This document shows positions 41,774 through 50,319 of a stretch of DNA of 58,025 nucleotides, piece after piece. This DNA is from an uncultured Muribaculaceae bacterium (GTDB lineage: Bacteria; Bacteroidota; Bacteroidia; Bacteroidales; Muribaculaceae): contig CAJUPZ010000018.1 of NCBI GenBank assembly GCA_910588065.1, positions 1 to 58,025 on the forward strand, in the 5' to 3' direction. The notes below the pieces were generated by a model. It worked only from the letters and a program-made list of their open reading frames with translations, did no database searches and was not told where the DNA came from. The position numbers and the translations under genes are program-made. Positions within the stretch are counted from its first letter, which is position 1. Each line of letters opens with the position of its first letter.

Positions 41774-44700
41774 TGTCTTGCTGTTGAGTGGTTGGTGAAT
41801 CGCCGGCTTTGAAGAAGCGGGCAAGATATTTTTCCTGGAAGCGCTGGAGCAGTTCCCAGAAGTTGGGCACAAACAGGGTGCCGACAATTGCGTTGATGAA
41901 CATGCCGAACACTACCGCTGTGCCGAGCGATATGCGGCTTTCGGCACCTGCGCCGGTGGCAAACAGCATCGGCATTACGCCAAACACGAATGCGAGCGCG
42001 GTCATCATGATGGGTCTGAATCTTATTTCACCCGCATTCAGCGCCGCCTGACGGATATCCATGCCTGATTTGCGGAAATCCACAGCATATTCAACTATAA
42101 GTATGGCGTTTTTGGCTGACAGTCCAAGCAGCAGTATTATACCGATCTGAGTGTAAATGCTTATGCTCTGCGACATGAATATGCAGCCGATTATGGTGCC
42201 GAGAATTGCGGTGGGCATCGATATTATCACGGCCACAGGGTCGGTGAGGCTCTCATACTGGGCTGCGAGCACCAGCAGGGTTATGACTATGGCAAAAATC
42301 ATTACCATGCTGATGGTTGTGCCTGCCTGGCTCTCCTGGTATGCTTCGCCGGTCCAGGCGTATGAGTAGTTGGTACCCAATGCTTTATCAACAATCTCCT
42401 CCATCGCCTCTATGCCTGCCGATGAGCTTACGCCCTTGGCCGGATTGGCAGTGAGGGCTGCCGTCTGATACATATTGTAGCGGTTTACCGTCGGCTCGCC
42501 GAGCACCGGCTCAGCAGTGGTGAAGGCTGAGAACGGCACCATATCGCCGGCACTGTTGCGCACGCTCAGTCTGCTTATTTCATCAATGTTTGACCTTGCC
42601 GAGGCATCGGCTCCCATATTCACCTGATATACACGGCCAAACTCCACGAAGTCATTGACATAGCTTGTGCCCATGTAGGCGCTGAGGGCTGAGTACACAT
42701 CCTCAAGCATAAGGCCGTGGAGCTTCACTTTGTCGCGGTCTATCTTCAGGTTGTATTGCGGCACAACTCCCTCGTAGGTGGTGGTGATTCCTGCTATGCG
42801 CGGGTCTTTTGCGGCGGCCTCCTTTATAGCGCCGATAGCGCTTAGAAGCTCCTGAGCGCCGAGCGAGTTGATGTCAAGCAGCTGCATCTCAAGGCCTGAG
42901 CTCATGCCGAGGCCTGGAATTGCCGGCGGGTTGACGGCAAAGGCTATCGGTTCCTGAAAACCGGCAGCTATCTCGTCAAATTTCTCAAGCATGGCGTTTA
43001 CACTCTCCGATTTTGAACGGCGGTCTTTCCATGGCTGCAGTATTACAAACATGGAGCCGAAATTGGATGAGTTTCCGCCGCCCATCATTGAGCTTCCGGC
43101 CACAGAAAGCACATCCTTAACCTCCGGAAGCTTCTGCAGCTCGGAGCTGATGCCGGACAACACCTTGTCGGTGCGGTCAAGCGAGGCGCCGGTAGGCATC
43201 TGCACCGAGGCAATGAAGTAGCCCATGTCCTCGGAGGGAATGTAACTTGTCGGCCATTTGAGGAATCCCCAGAATGCAATCACAGTTACGGCTACATACA
43301 GGCCGATCGCCACCAACGGCTTTTTGAGGAATTTGCCGACAATGCGCATATACAGAGCAAGGGTTGCGCCATAACCTTTCTCGAAGTACTTGAATATGAA
43401 GAATTTGGAAGGCTTGGTGGGGCGCAGGAAAAGGGCGCACATCGCAGGGGTGAATGTGAGTGCGTTGAAGCCTGAAAAGGCGGTTGACACTGCGATGGTG
43501 AGCGCAAACTGTTTGTATAGCTCGCCGGTGATGCCTGACACAAAAGCTGTCGGGATGAACACGGATAGCAGCACGAGTACTTCGCCTATAACCGGTCCCT
43601 GCAGCTCCACCATTGCTTTCTCAGCAGCCTTGCGCGGGGTGGTTCCCCCTTTGTCAAGGATGCGCGAACAGTCCTCAACAACAACTATGGCGTCATCCAC
43701 CACTATCGCTATTGCGAGCACAAGGCCAAAGAGTGTCAGAGTGTTGAGCGAGAATCCGAACAGCTTCATAACCGCGAATGTGGCTATCAGCGACACAGGT
43801 ATGGTGAGCATCGGTATTACAACCGCGCGCCAGTTTTGCAAAAACAGCAGTATGACGAGCATCACCAGCAGAGATGTCTCTACAAATGTCACAAGCAGCT
43901 CCTCAATCGAAGCGTCAACATAGTCGGAGGTGTTGAGCACAACGCGGTAGTGGACCCCCTCCGGCATATATTGCTGCAGACGCTCCAACTCGGCCAGCAC
44001 ACTGTTCGTTACAGTGAGGGCATTGGCTCCCGGAAGCTGATATATGCCCATCAGCGCGGCCTCGCCGCCATTGACCCGCGACACCTGGGAGTAGCTCTGG
44101 CTGCCGAGGTCTACCGTTGCCACATCACTCAGCCTCAGCATACTGCCATCCTCATTGGTGCGGAGCACTATGTCGGCAAACTGTTCTGCACTCTGAAGCC
44201 GCCCCTGGGTGGTGAGGGTGAACTGGAACTGCTCGTTTGCCGACACCGGCGCGGCACCTACAGATCCGGCGGACACCTCCATGTTCTGTGATTCAATCAT
44301 GCCCATAACATCGGCGGGGGTGAGGCCGCGCACCTGCATCTTCTGCGGGTCGAGCCACACCCTCATGCTGTATTCTCCGGCGCCGAAGGCTCCCACGCCG
44401 CCCACACCGTCAATGCGGGCAATGTCATCTACAAGATGAAGTTTGGCGTAGTTGGTGAGGTATAGGGCATCGTAACGCTCCGGGTCATCACTCTCCAGTG
44501 CTATGAACAGTATTATATTGCTGCTCTCGGACATCACTGACACACCCTGCTCCTTCACCGGGGCAGGCAGCGATGCTTCCGCCATGGATATGCGGTTCTG
44601 GATTTTGACGGCGGCCATGTCAACATCGGTGCCGTTTTCAAAGGTCACGGTGAGCGAGTAGGAGCCGTCGCTGCCGGATGATGAGCTCATGTACATCATG

Positions 44701-44924
44701 CCCTCGACTCCGTTTATCTGTTCCTCGATAGGCACACCAACGGTTTCTGCAACGGTTTTGGCATCGGCTCCCGGATACATGGCGCTGACATTTACTGTCG
44801 GAGGTGTGATGTCGGGGTATTGGGCTATCGGCAGGGTTTTGACAGTAAGCAGCCCGGCGAGCACCATAATCACTGCTATGACTATGGAGAATATAGGCCT
44901 GTCTATGAAAAATCTGGAGAACAT
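41742..44924 (-). CDS. RND efflux transporter, AcrB family
   Basis: A 1,060-residue inner-membrane proton-driven pump. The first segment MFSRFFIDRPIFSIVIAVIM, the proton-relay motif IAIVVDDAIVVVEDCS (about 402-417, with two Asp), the porter domains with FEPTVNRYN-like stretches and a second set of segments ending in NAILIVEYAVDF are all in the usual order. Length is normal for multidrug or bile-salt pumps. It lies 36 bases after the adaptor gene and overlaps the dehydrogenase gene by 32 bases. No defect is visible. Confidence 0.96.
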   Translation of the reverse strand: MFSRFFIDRPIFSIVIAVIMVLAGLLTVKTLPIAQYPDITPPTVNVSAMYPGADAKTVAETVGVPIEEQINGVEGMMYMSSSSGSDGSYSLTVTFENGTDVDMAAVKIQNRISMAEASLPAPVKEQGVSVMSESSNIILFIALESDDPERYDALYLTNYAKLHLVDDIARIDGVGGVGAFGAGEYSMRVWLDPQKMQVRGLTPADVMGMIESQNMEVSAGSVGAAPVSANEQFQFTLTTQGRLQSAEQFADIVLRTNEDGSMLRLSDVATVDLGSQSYSQVSRVNGGEAALMGIYQLPGANALTVTNSVLAELERLQQYMPEGVHYRVVLNTSDYVDASIEELLVTFVETSLLVMLVILLFLQNWRAVVIPMLTIPVSLIATFAVMKLFGFSLNTLTLFGLVLAIAIVVDDAIVVVEDCSRILDKGGTTPRKAAEKAMVELQGPVIGEVLVLLSVFIPTAFVSGITGELYKQFALTIAVSTAFSGFNALTFTPAMCALFLRPTKPSKFFIFKYFEKGYGATLALYMRIVGKFLKKPLVAIGLYVAVTVIAFWGFLKWPTSYIPSEDMGYFIASVQMPTGASLDRTDKVLSGISSELQKLPEVKDVLSVAGSSMMGGGNSSNFGSMFVILQPWKDRRSKSESVNAMLEKFDEIAAGFQEPIAFAVNPPAIPGLGMSSGLEMQLLDINSLGAQELLSAIGAIKEAAAKDPRIAGITTTYEGVVPQYNLKIDRDKVKLHGLMLEDVYSALSAYMGTSYVNDFVEFGRVYQVNMGADASARSNIDEISRLSVRNSAGDMVPFSAFTTAEPVLGEPTVNRYNMYQTAALTANPAKGVSSSAGIEAMEEIVDKALGTNYSYAWTGEAYQESQAGTTISMVMIFAIVITLLVLAAQYESLTDPVAVIISMPTAILGTIIGCIFMSQSISIYTQIGIILLLGLSAKNAILIVEYAVDFRKSGMDIRQAALNAGEIRFRPIMMTALAFVFGVMPMLFATGAGAESRISLGTAVVFGMFINAIVGTLFVPNFWELLQRFQEKYLARFFKAGDSPTTQQQDNDNTKPSDTV

Positions 44925-44960
44925 GGGGCAATAAATAGTGAGGTGTGAAACTGCGGGGTG

Positions 44961-46076
44961 TTATTCTTTCATCACAGGCTTTACAGTGATGCCGTTGCGT
45001 ACCTTGAGCATAGCTTTGGTCACATATTTTTCTCCCGGCTTTATGCCGCCGGTGATTATGCGCAGGGTGTCCTGATATAGGTCGCCGACAGTTACAGGAG
45101 TGTAGATAACCTTGTTGGAATCATTCACAACATAAAGATATTTGCCGAGCTGGTCGGTGGACAGGGACGCATCGCGGACAAGCACAGCCGCGGTGTCGGT
45201 TTTCCATGGCAACCGCACTGTCACATACATGCCGGATTTCAGTTCATTGTAAGGGTTGTCTACCTTGGCTTTGAGCTCGAGGGTGCCGGTGGATGTGTCT
45301 ACCGATGGTGACAGGTAATAGAGGTCGGCAGTGTAGGTGTGTGGAAGTGTTTCTGAGAAGGCGAGGGGTATGTGGGAGTAGTCGATATCCTTGCGGTTTT
45401 CTGCAGTTGAGTGCATTTTTAGGAAGGAATCATCCTCGATATGAAACACGGCGAGCATCTGCGCGTCATCATATATGGTGGCGAGTGTCACCGGGGCGCC
45501 CCCGCCGGCAAGGTATGCGCCGGGGTCTGTTGTCCGCGATGTGATATGCCCTGTCACCGGAGCGGTGATTGTGCAGTAGTTGAGGTTGGTGCGGGCGGTG
45601 CTCAGTGCCGCCTCGGCCTGTTTTATGGCGGCAAGGCTCTCCTCCATGGCGTTTTTAGCCTGAGCCACCTCCATCTGCGACACAGCGTCGCTCTCCAGAG
45701 CTTTCTTCATGGCCGCATACTGCCTGGTGGAGTATTCGTTTGAACTCTTGGCCGAAGCGAGTTGTGCCTGAGCCTGCTGCACGGCATCGCGGTAGGTTGT
45801 GCTCTCTATGGTGAAGAGCACATCCCCCTTGTGCACAAGGTCGCCGGCGGTGAAGTTGGACGACAGCAGGGTGCCGTTGACGCGGGCAACGACATCAACC
45901 TTGTTATTGGCTTTGACGGTGCCGGGATAAGTCTTGTAAAGAGTCAGAGAGTCGGTTACAGCTTCAGCAACCTCAATCTCCGGTATTTCATCATCGGGCG
46001 CGGAAGACTTGTGTGAGCAGCTCCATGTACAAACAGCTGCAAGCGCTAATGCCGGAATAAGAATGCGGTGTGTCAT
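44961..46076 (-). CDS. RND periplasmic adaptor, AcrA family
   Basis: The start at 46,076 gives 371 residues with a lipobox (TWSCSHKSS). An upstream in-frame Met at 46,097 would add seven residues. Lipoyl halves VVARVNGTLLSSNFTAGDLVHKGDVLFTIE and ITAPVTGHITSRTTDPGAYL flank a helical hairpin (about 82-150). The barrel and membrane-proximal domains follow. It bridges the AcrB-like pump and the outer channel. It follows the channel gene by 27 bases. Confidence 0.95.
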   Translation of the reverse strand: MTHRILIPALALAAVCTWSCSHKSSAPDDEIPEIEVAEAVTDSLTLYKTYPGTVKANNKVDVVARVNGTLLSSNFTAGDLVHKGDVLFTIESTTYRDAVQQAQAQLASAKSSNEYSTRQYAAMKKALESDAVSQMEVAQAKNAMEESLAAIKQAEAALSTARTNLNYCTITAPVTGHITSRTTDPGAYLAGGGAPVTLATIYDDAQMLAVFHIEDDSFLKMHSTAENRKDIDYSHIPLAFSETLPHTYTADLYYLSPSVDTSTGTLELKAKVDNPYNELKSGMYVTVRLPWKTDTAAVLVRDASLSTDQLGKYLYVVNDSNKVIYTPVTVGDLYQDTLRIITGGIKPGEKYVTKAMLKVRNGITVKPVMKE

Positions 46077-46103
46077 AATATTGATGTTTGTAGGCATTTG
46101 TTT

Positions 46104-47543
46104 TTATTTGTCGGAAAGAGTAACTCCGCCTCCAAGGGCTTTGTAAAGGGTTATCAGGGAGGTGATGGCGGCTCCTTGCTGCTCAACGAGCTGATTGGAG
46201 TAAGTGAGATACGACATCTGGGCATCGGCAACGTTGGTAAAGGATGTGTTGCCGCTCTTGTAGTTGTCAACAGACAGTGTGTAGGCTTTATGGCTTTGGT
46301 TGAGGGCTTCCTGAATGCCCTGGATGGTCTCAAGGGCACGGGCGTAGGAATAAATGGCGTTGTCCACCTCGGACACAGCGGTCTGGACAGTTGAATGATA
46401 GCTGCTGATGAGAGCTTCCATCTGCGCGTTTGCCTCCGCCACCGCATATTTGCGGCTGAAACCGCTGAAAAGAGTCCATGTGAGGGTCGGGGCGATGCTG
46501 TAGCTGAAGCTCTCTTTTTTGAACAGGTTGCCAGCCTTGTGGCTGTCTGTGCCGATATGGCCTTGGATAGACAGGGTTGGCAAAAATTCTTTCTTTGCGA
46601 GACCCAAGGCCGCGGCGGCCGCTGAGAGTTCCTGCTCAGCCTGCAATATGTCGGGGCGGCGGCGCAGCAGGTCAGCGGGCACTCCGGCAACCGGTATGGG
46701 AGGACAATATGGCAGGGCGGAGGTGGAGTCAAGTGACTGCGGCAGATTGCCGGGATATTCGGCAAGAAGCAGTGCGAGAGCATTGCGGAGAGAGTGTATT
46801 TTGGCCTTGAGCGGCGGAATAGTGGCGAGGGTGGAGGCGTAGACAGTGCGTGCTTGTGCAGGGTCCAGCGCGCTGGCAAGTCCGGTTTCATGCCGTGCCT
46901 CTGCTATTTTTACAATCTTAAGCTGCGACTCGCTGTGGCTCATGGCAATTTCCAGCTGCGTCTGGGCAACGCGGTAGCTGATATATGTGGAGGCTATTTC
47001 GGCGGTGATTGAGAGCATCACTCCCTCGTATTCGGCCCGGCTGGCCCGCCATGAGGCTTTTTTCTGACGCACACCGGCGCGGACTTTGCCAAACACATCC
47101 ACCTCCCAGCTCATATTCGCGCCGATGCTGAAATAGTCGGTCGTGGTGGCTGGCACAGAGTGTGATGTTGTCATGCCGCTCACCCGCTCTTTTGTCCAGC
47201 TGGCTGATATGCCTATTGATGAGTAGTATCCGGCGCGGGCTGCGCCAACCTGAGCCTGAGCGGCTGCGATGCGGCTTAGCGCGGCTGCTATGTCATAGTT
47301 GTTTTCTCGCCCTGCGGCTATGAGTGAGTCGAGCATAGGGTCGTTGAGGCTCCTCCACCATGAGTTGCTGACAGTGTCCGAGTCGGCGGAGTATGGCGAT
47401 TCATACACCCAACTCTGCGGCATGGAGCCGGCGGGGCGGGAGTTCGCGCGGTTGTCATTATCATACCCGGCCAGCATCGTGGCGGTGCTGCCAATAGTAA
47501 TCAGAGTGAGTAGAGTCCGGAACAGACTGTGGCGTAGAGGCAT
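46104..47543 (-). CDS. RND outer-membrane channel, OprM/NodT family, with altered lipobox
   Basis: A 479-residue channel protein of the NodT group with repeated helical hairpins, including QAQVGAARAGYYSSI and RRPDILQAEQELSAAAAALGLAKKEFLPTLSI, the family signature. Residues 18-28 read STATMLAGYDN. Relatives have LAGC here, the cysteine being lipidated. The Tyr codon TAT at 47,463-47,465 would be Cys (TGT) with one base change. The protein may therefore be processed by signal peptidase I or fail to be anchored. It is the first gene of the oprM-acrA-acrB-dehydrogenase operon. Confidence 0.93.
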   Translation of the reverse strand: MPLRHSLFRTLLTLITIGSTATMLAGYDNDNRANSRPAGSMPQSWVYESPYSADSDTVSNSWWRSLNDPMLDSLIAAGRENNYDIAAALSRIAAAQAQVGAARAGYYSSIGISASWTKERVSGMTTSHSVPATTTDYFSIGANMSWEVDVFGKVRAGVRQKKASWRASRAEYEGVMLSITAEIASTYISYRVAQTQLEIAMSHSESQLKIVKIAEARHETGLASALDPAQARTVYASTLATIPPLKAKIHSLRNALALLLAEYPGNLPQSLDSTSALPYCPPIPVAGVPADLLRRRPDILQAEQELSAAAAALGLAKKEFLPTLSIQGHIGTDSHKAGNLFKKESFSYSIAPTLTWTLFSGFSRKYAVAEANAQMEALISSYHSTVQTAVSEVDNAIYSYARALETIQGIQEALNQSHKAYTLSVDNYKSGNTSFTNVADAQMSYLTYSNQLVEQQGAAITSLITLYKALGGGVTLSDK

Positions 47544-47608
47544 AGTGAAAACGTGTTAGGTATGAATTAAAAACGCGCGAACGGAATCGAATGTTCTGCT
47601 CAAAAAAA

Positions 47609-47637
47609 GAAGGCATCCGGATTTGCCGGATGCCTTT
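47609..47637 (-). terminator. Terminator of htrA
   Basis: A 10-base stem (47,611-47,620 with 47,626-47,635), plus flanking A-T and G-U pairs, with five-base loop, is followed on the minus strand by TTCTTTTTTT. It separates htrA from the RND operon. Confidence 0.9.
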
Positions 47638-47661
47638 CGTGCGGGAAGAGAGGAGAACGGT

Positions 47662-49182
47662 TCAGTCTGCCAGATCCACGGCGTAGTACATTTTACGCCC
47701 GGTGGGGTATATGCCGGTTATGAACATCACCTTGTCGTATTCATCGGTTTTCATTATGGAGTTGTACACCTTCTCGACATCCTCGGCGGAGTTGACGCGG
47801 GCGTTGTTTATGTCAAGAATCACAAAGCCGTCCTTTATGCCGGCATCCTTGAATTTGCCATCCTTTATGCCGGTCACCTGCACTCCGTAGGACACTTTCA
47901 GCTCTTTCTTGGTGTCGTCGCTGAGTTTTTTGAATGCGCAGCCGAGGTTCATGATATTGGCTGCCTGCACAAGGCCGGTGCTACCCTGGTTGTTGAACAG
48001 GGTTGTCTCTACCGACTGTTTCTGATTGGCGCGCACAAAAGTGATTTTTACTTTGTCGCCGGGGCGGAAGCGGTTGATCTGCTCCATCAGCAGTGCGCCA
48101 TTGTGGGTGGCTACATCGTTGAGAGCAATGATTACGTCGCCCTTCCTGATACCGGCATTCATGGCGGCGCTGCGGTCCACCACTTCTTCAACAAGCAGAC
48201 CGTCATTGACTGCTGTGATGTCATTCTCTTTTTTCAGCTCCGGAGTGAGTTCGCGGTATGTTATGCCGAGCACAGCCCGCTGAACAGTGCCGTACTGCTT
48301 GATGTCAGACATGATTTTGGTGACAATTGAGGTCGGTATGGCAAATGAATAGCCAGCGTAGTTGCCTGTCTGGGAGTATATTGCGGTATTGATGCCGACA
48401 AGCTCTCCGGCGAGGTTCACAAGCGCGCCTCCGGAGTTGCCGGGGTTGACGGCAGCATCGGTCTGGATGTATGATTCAATGCCCATGCGCCGGCTGTTTG
48501 TGGCCGAAGATATGGAGCGGGCCTTTGCGCTGACAATACCCGTTGTCACTGTGGAGGTGAATCCGAAGGGGTTGCCCACGGCGAGCACCCATTCACCCAC
48601 TTTGAGAGCGTCGCTGTCGCCGAAAGGTATCACCGGCAGGTTCTTGGCCTCGATTTTTATGAGGGCAAGGTCGGTGGTAGGGTCGGTGCCGATGACTGTG
48701 GCGTTGAAAGTGCGGTTGTCGTTGAGGGTAATCTCAAGACGGTCTGCCCCGTCAACCACATGGTTGTTGGTGACAATGTAGCCGTCCTCGGAGATAATCA
48801 CACCGCTGCCGAGTCCGAGCGGTTGCTGCTGCTGTTCCTGCTGTTGCTGACGCGGTTGCTGCTGCTGGCCGTATGGACTGCCGAAGAAAAATTCAAAGAA
48901 GGGGTCGACATATCCCTGGCGTCCCTGCGAGGCTCGCGGGGCGGCAAAACTTTTGATGCTGACAACACCGTTGATTGTGCTTTCGGCGGCTTTAGTGAAG
49001 TCGTTTTCCACCCCGGGGTGGTTTGCCACTTTCCACACATTGCCGTTTGAGCGGGTGTCGGCAAGCTGGGTGTCTTCAATCGCGGGGTTTATGGTGCGGG
49101 GCTGCATGATGCTCACTGTAGCAGCCGATGCGGCTACTGCTACCGCGCAGCCTATCAGCACTGTCTGTAAGTTTTTATTCAT
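47662..49182 (-). CDS. HtrA/DegQ-type periplasmic serine protease
   Basis: A 506-residue protein with an uncleaved-looking or signal-type N-terminus. The trypsin domain has the catalytic triad in VTNNHVV, TTDLALIKIE and NPGNSGGAL. Two PDZ domains follow (about 295-385 and 405-500). Residues about 104-122 carry an unusual run of Gln blocks (QQQQPRQQQQEQQQQ), not seen in most relatives. It degrades or refolds damaged envelope proteins. The gene is monocistronic, with its own promoter and terminator. Confidence 0.95.
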   Translation of the reverse strand: MNKNLQTVLIGCAVAVAASAATVSIMQPRTINPAIEDTQLADTRSNGNVWKVANHPGVENDFTKAAESTINGVVSIKSFAAPRASQGRQGYVDPFFEFFFGSPYGQQQQPRQQQQEQQQQPLGLGSGVIISEDGYIVTNNHVVDGADRLEITLNDNRTFNATVIGTDPTTDLALIKIEAKNLPVIPFGDSDALKVGEWVLAVGNPFGFTSTVTTGIVSAKARSISSATNSRRMGIESYIQTDAAVNPGNSGGALVNLAGELVGINTAIYSQTGNYAGYSFAIPTSIVTKIMSDIKQYGTVQRAVLGITYRELTPELKKENDITAVNDGLLVEEVVDRSAAMNAGIRKGDVIIALNDVATHNGALLMEQINRFRPGDKVKITFVRANQKQSVETTLFNNQGSTGLVQAANIMNLGCAFKKLSDDTKKELKVSYGVQVTGIKDGKFKDAGIKDGFVILDINNARVNSAEDVEKVYNSIMKTDEYDKVMFITGIYPTGRKMYYAVDLAD

Positions 49183-49237
49183 AAGTAAACAGTTTGAATG
49201 GTCGGTTTATATATACGATTTCAAATGTGATTTGCGG

Positions 49238-49245
49238 CAAATATA
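49238..49245 (-). promoter_or_regulatory. -7 box of htrA
   Basis: The minus strand reads TATATTTG (TAnnTTTG), 55 bases upstream of the htrA ATG. The upstream element is weak. Related stress sigma factors could also act here. Confidence 0.5.
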
Positions 49246-49413
49246 GTGCAATATAGAGTGAACGGAATTTAATGTAGTGTAAAAAAGAGATAATTTAAGC
49301 GGATTTAATAAAGGAGGGGACTGAATTAATGGAAATTTACGCTATAAATGTGAAAAAGTGGTGCATAGCGTTTATTTAACTGTCACATTGGCGCATAATT
49401 TCAAGAAAATCGG

Positions 49414-49421
49414 TAATTTTG
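49414..49421 (+). promoter_or_regulatory. -7 box of the nlpC-metA unit
   Basis: TAATTTTG (TAnnTTTG) 22 bases before the ATG at 49,444. A TTG at 49,388-49,390 is 23 bases upstream, slightly long. Confidence 0.5.
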
Positions 49422-49443
49422 CCATATAACAACGTTCAGGGAA

Positions 49444-50319
49444 ATGTTTAGGAAAAGTAATACTATTGTTGTGCTGGCTGTGATTGCGGCCGGTCTGTTG
49501 CTTGCATCCTGCGGCTCAAAGCGCACTGTTTCTGTTGGCAAGTCATCTTATTATAATAAAGGTGTGGTGGTGAAACCCGGCTCAAAGGGTCCATCCTCGA
49601 TAAAAATAAGCAATGACCTGCCCGATGCTACGAAGAGCCTGCTCAAGGAGGCCAACAAGTGGATTGGCACTGCCTACCGCTACGGTGGCAACAGCCGCGC
49701 CGGAGTTGACTGTTCAGGCCTTGTTACCAATCTGTTCAGCTCGGCTCTCGCCATTAAGTTGCCCCGCAATTCGGCGCAGCAGAGCAACTATTGCAACAAT
49801 ATTCCCAAAAACGATCTTGTTGAGGGCGACCTTGTGTTTTTCTGCACCGGCGGTTCCGGAGGTGTGAACCATGTGGGTATGTATGTGGGCAACGGCAATA
49901 TGATTCATTCCTCTACCAGCAAGGGGGTGATAATAAGCTCTTTGTCGGAGTCATACTATCAGCGTACATATCACTCGAGCGGGCGTGTTGAAAAATATTA
50001 TGCCATGATATCGGGCAAGAAAGGGAAAGCCCCGGCTGCCCCTACCGCGCCCTCCGTGCCTCAGATTGAGAAGCCTGACCCGGAGTCTGACATACTCATA
50101 GCCGGAACAGAAGTGCCTGAGAAGGACACCGGCAAGAGTGTTGCCGCCGGAATTGCATCGGCTGTTTTCAAAAAGGCTGTCGAGGAGGCCACCGTGAGAC
50201 TCGTGGCGGCAACCCCAGGCGAGGCCACCCGAGCCGCGCTTGAGCGCACCCGCCGCAAGGTACTCGACGAGGTGATTAATGAGAAAGTGGATTCTATTGT
50301 CACTGAATTTTTTGACTGA
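49444..50319 (+). CDS. NlpC/P60-family lipoprotein peptidase
   Basis: A 291-residue lipoprotein (lipobox LLLASCGS). The NlpC/P60 domain (about 60-190) has the catalytic Cys in GVDCSGLV and the His in VNHVGMYVG. It likely trims cell-wall peptides. The last 100 residues, helical and rich in Lys, Glu and Ala, extend beyond the typical family, with a Pro-rich linker at about 196-215. Its stop codon TGA overlaps the metA ATG by one base (50,319), so metA may be translated by reinitiation. Why the two should be linked is not clear. Confidence 0.9.
   Translation: MFRKSNTIVVLAVIAAGLLLASCGSKRTVSVGKSSYYNKGVVVKPGSKGPSSIKISNDLPDATKSLLKEANKWIGTAYRYGGNSRAGVDCSGLVTNLFSSALAIKLPRNSAQQSNYCNNIPKNDLVEGDLVFFCTGGSGGVNHVGMYVGNGNMIHSSTSKGVIISSLSESYYQRTYHSSGRVEKYYAMISGKKGKAPAAPTAPSVPQIEKPDPESDILIAGTEVPEKDTGKSVAAGIASAVFKKAVEEATVRLVAATPGEATRAALERTRRKVLDEVINEKVDSIVTEFFD

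Noticed and set aside
46154..46891. 245-codon frame inside the OprM-like gene in another frame
   Set aside because: Low-complexity Pro- and Ser-rich product typical of an out-of-frame reading.
47623..48330. 235-codon plus-strand frame opposite htrA
   Set aside because: Antisense shadow of a strongly coding gene; it also contains the htrA terminator at its start.
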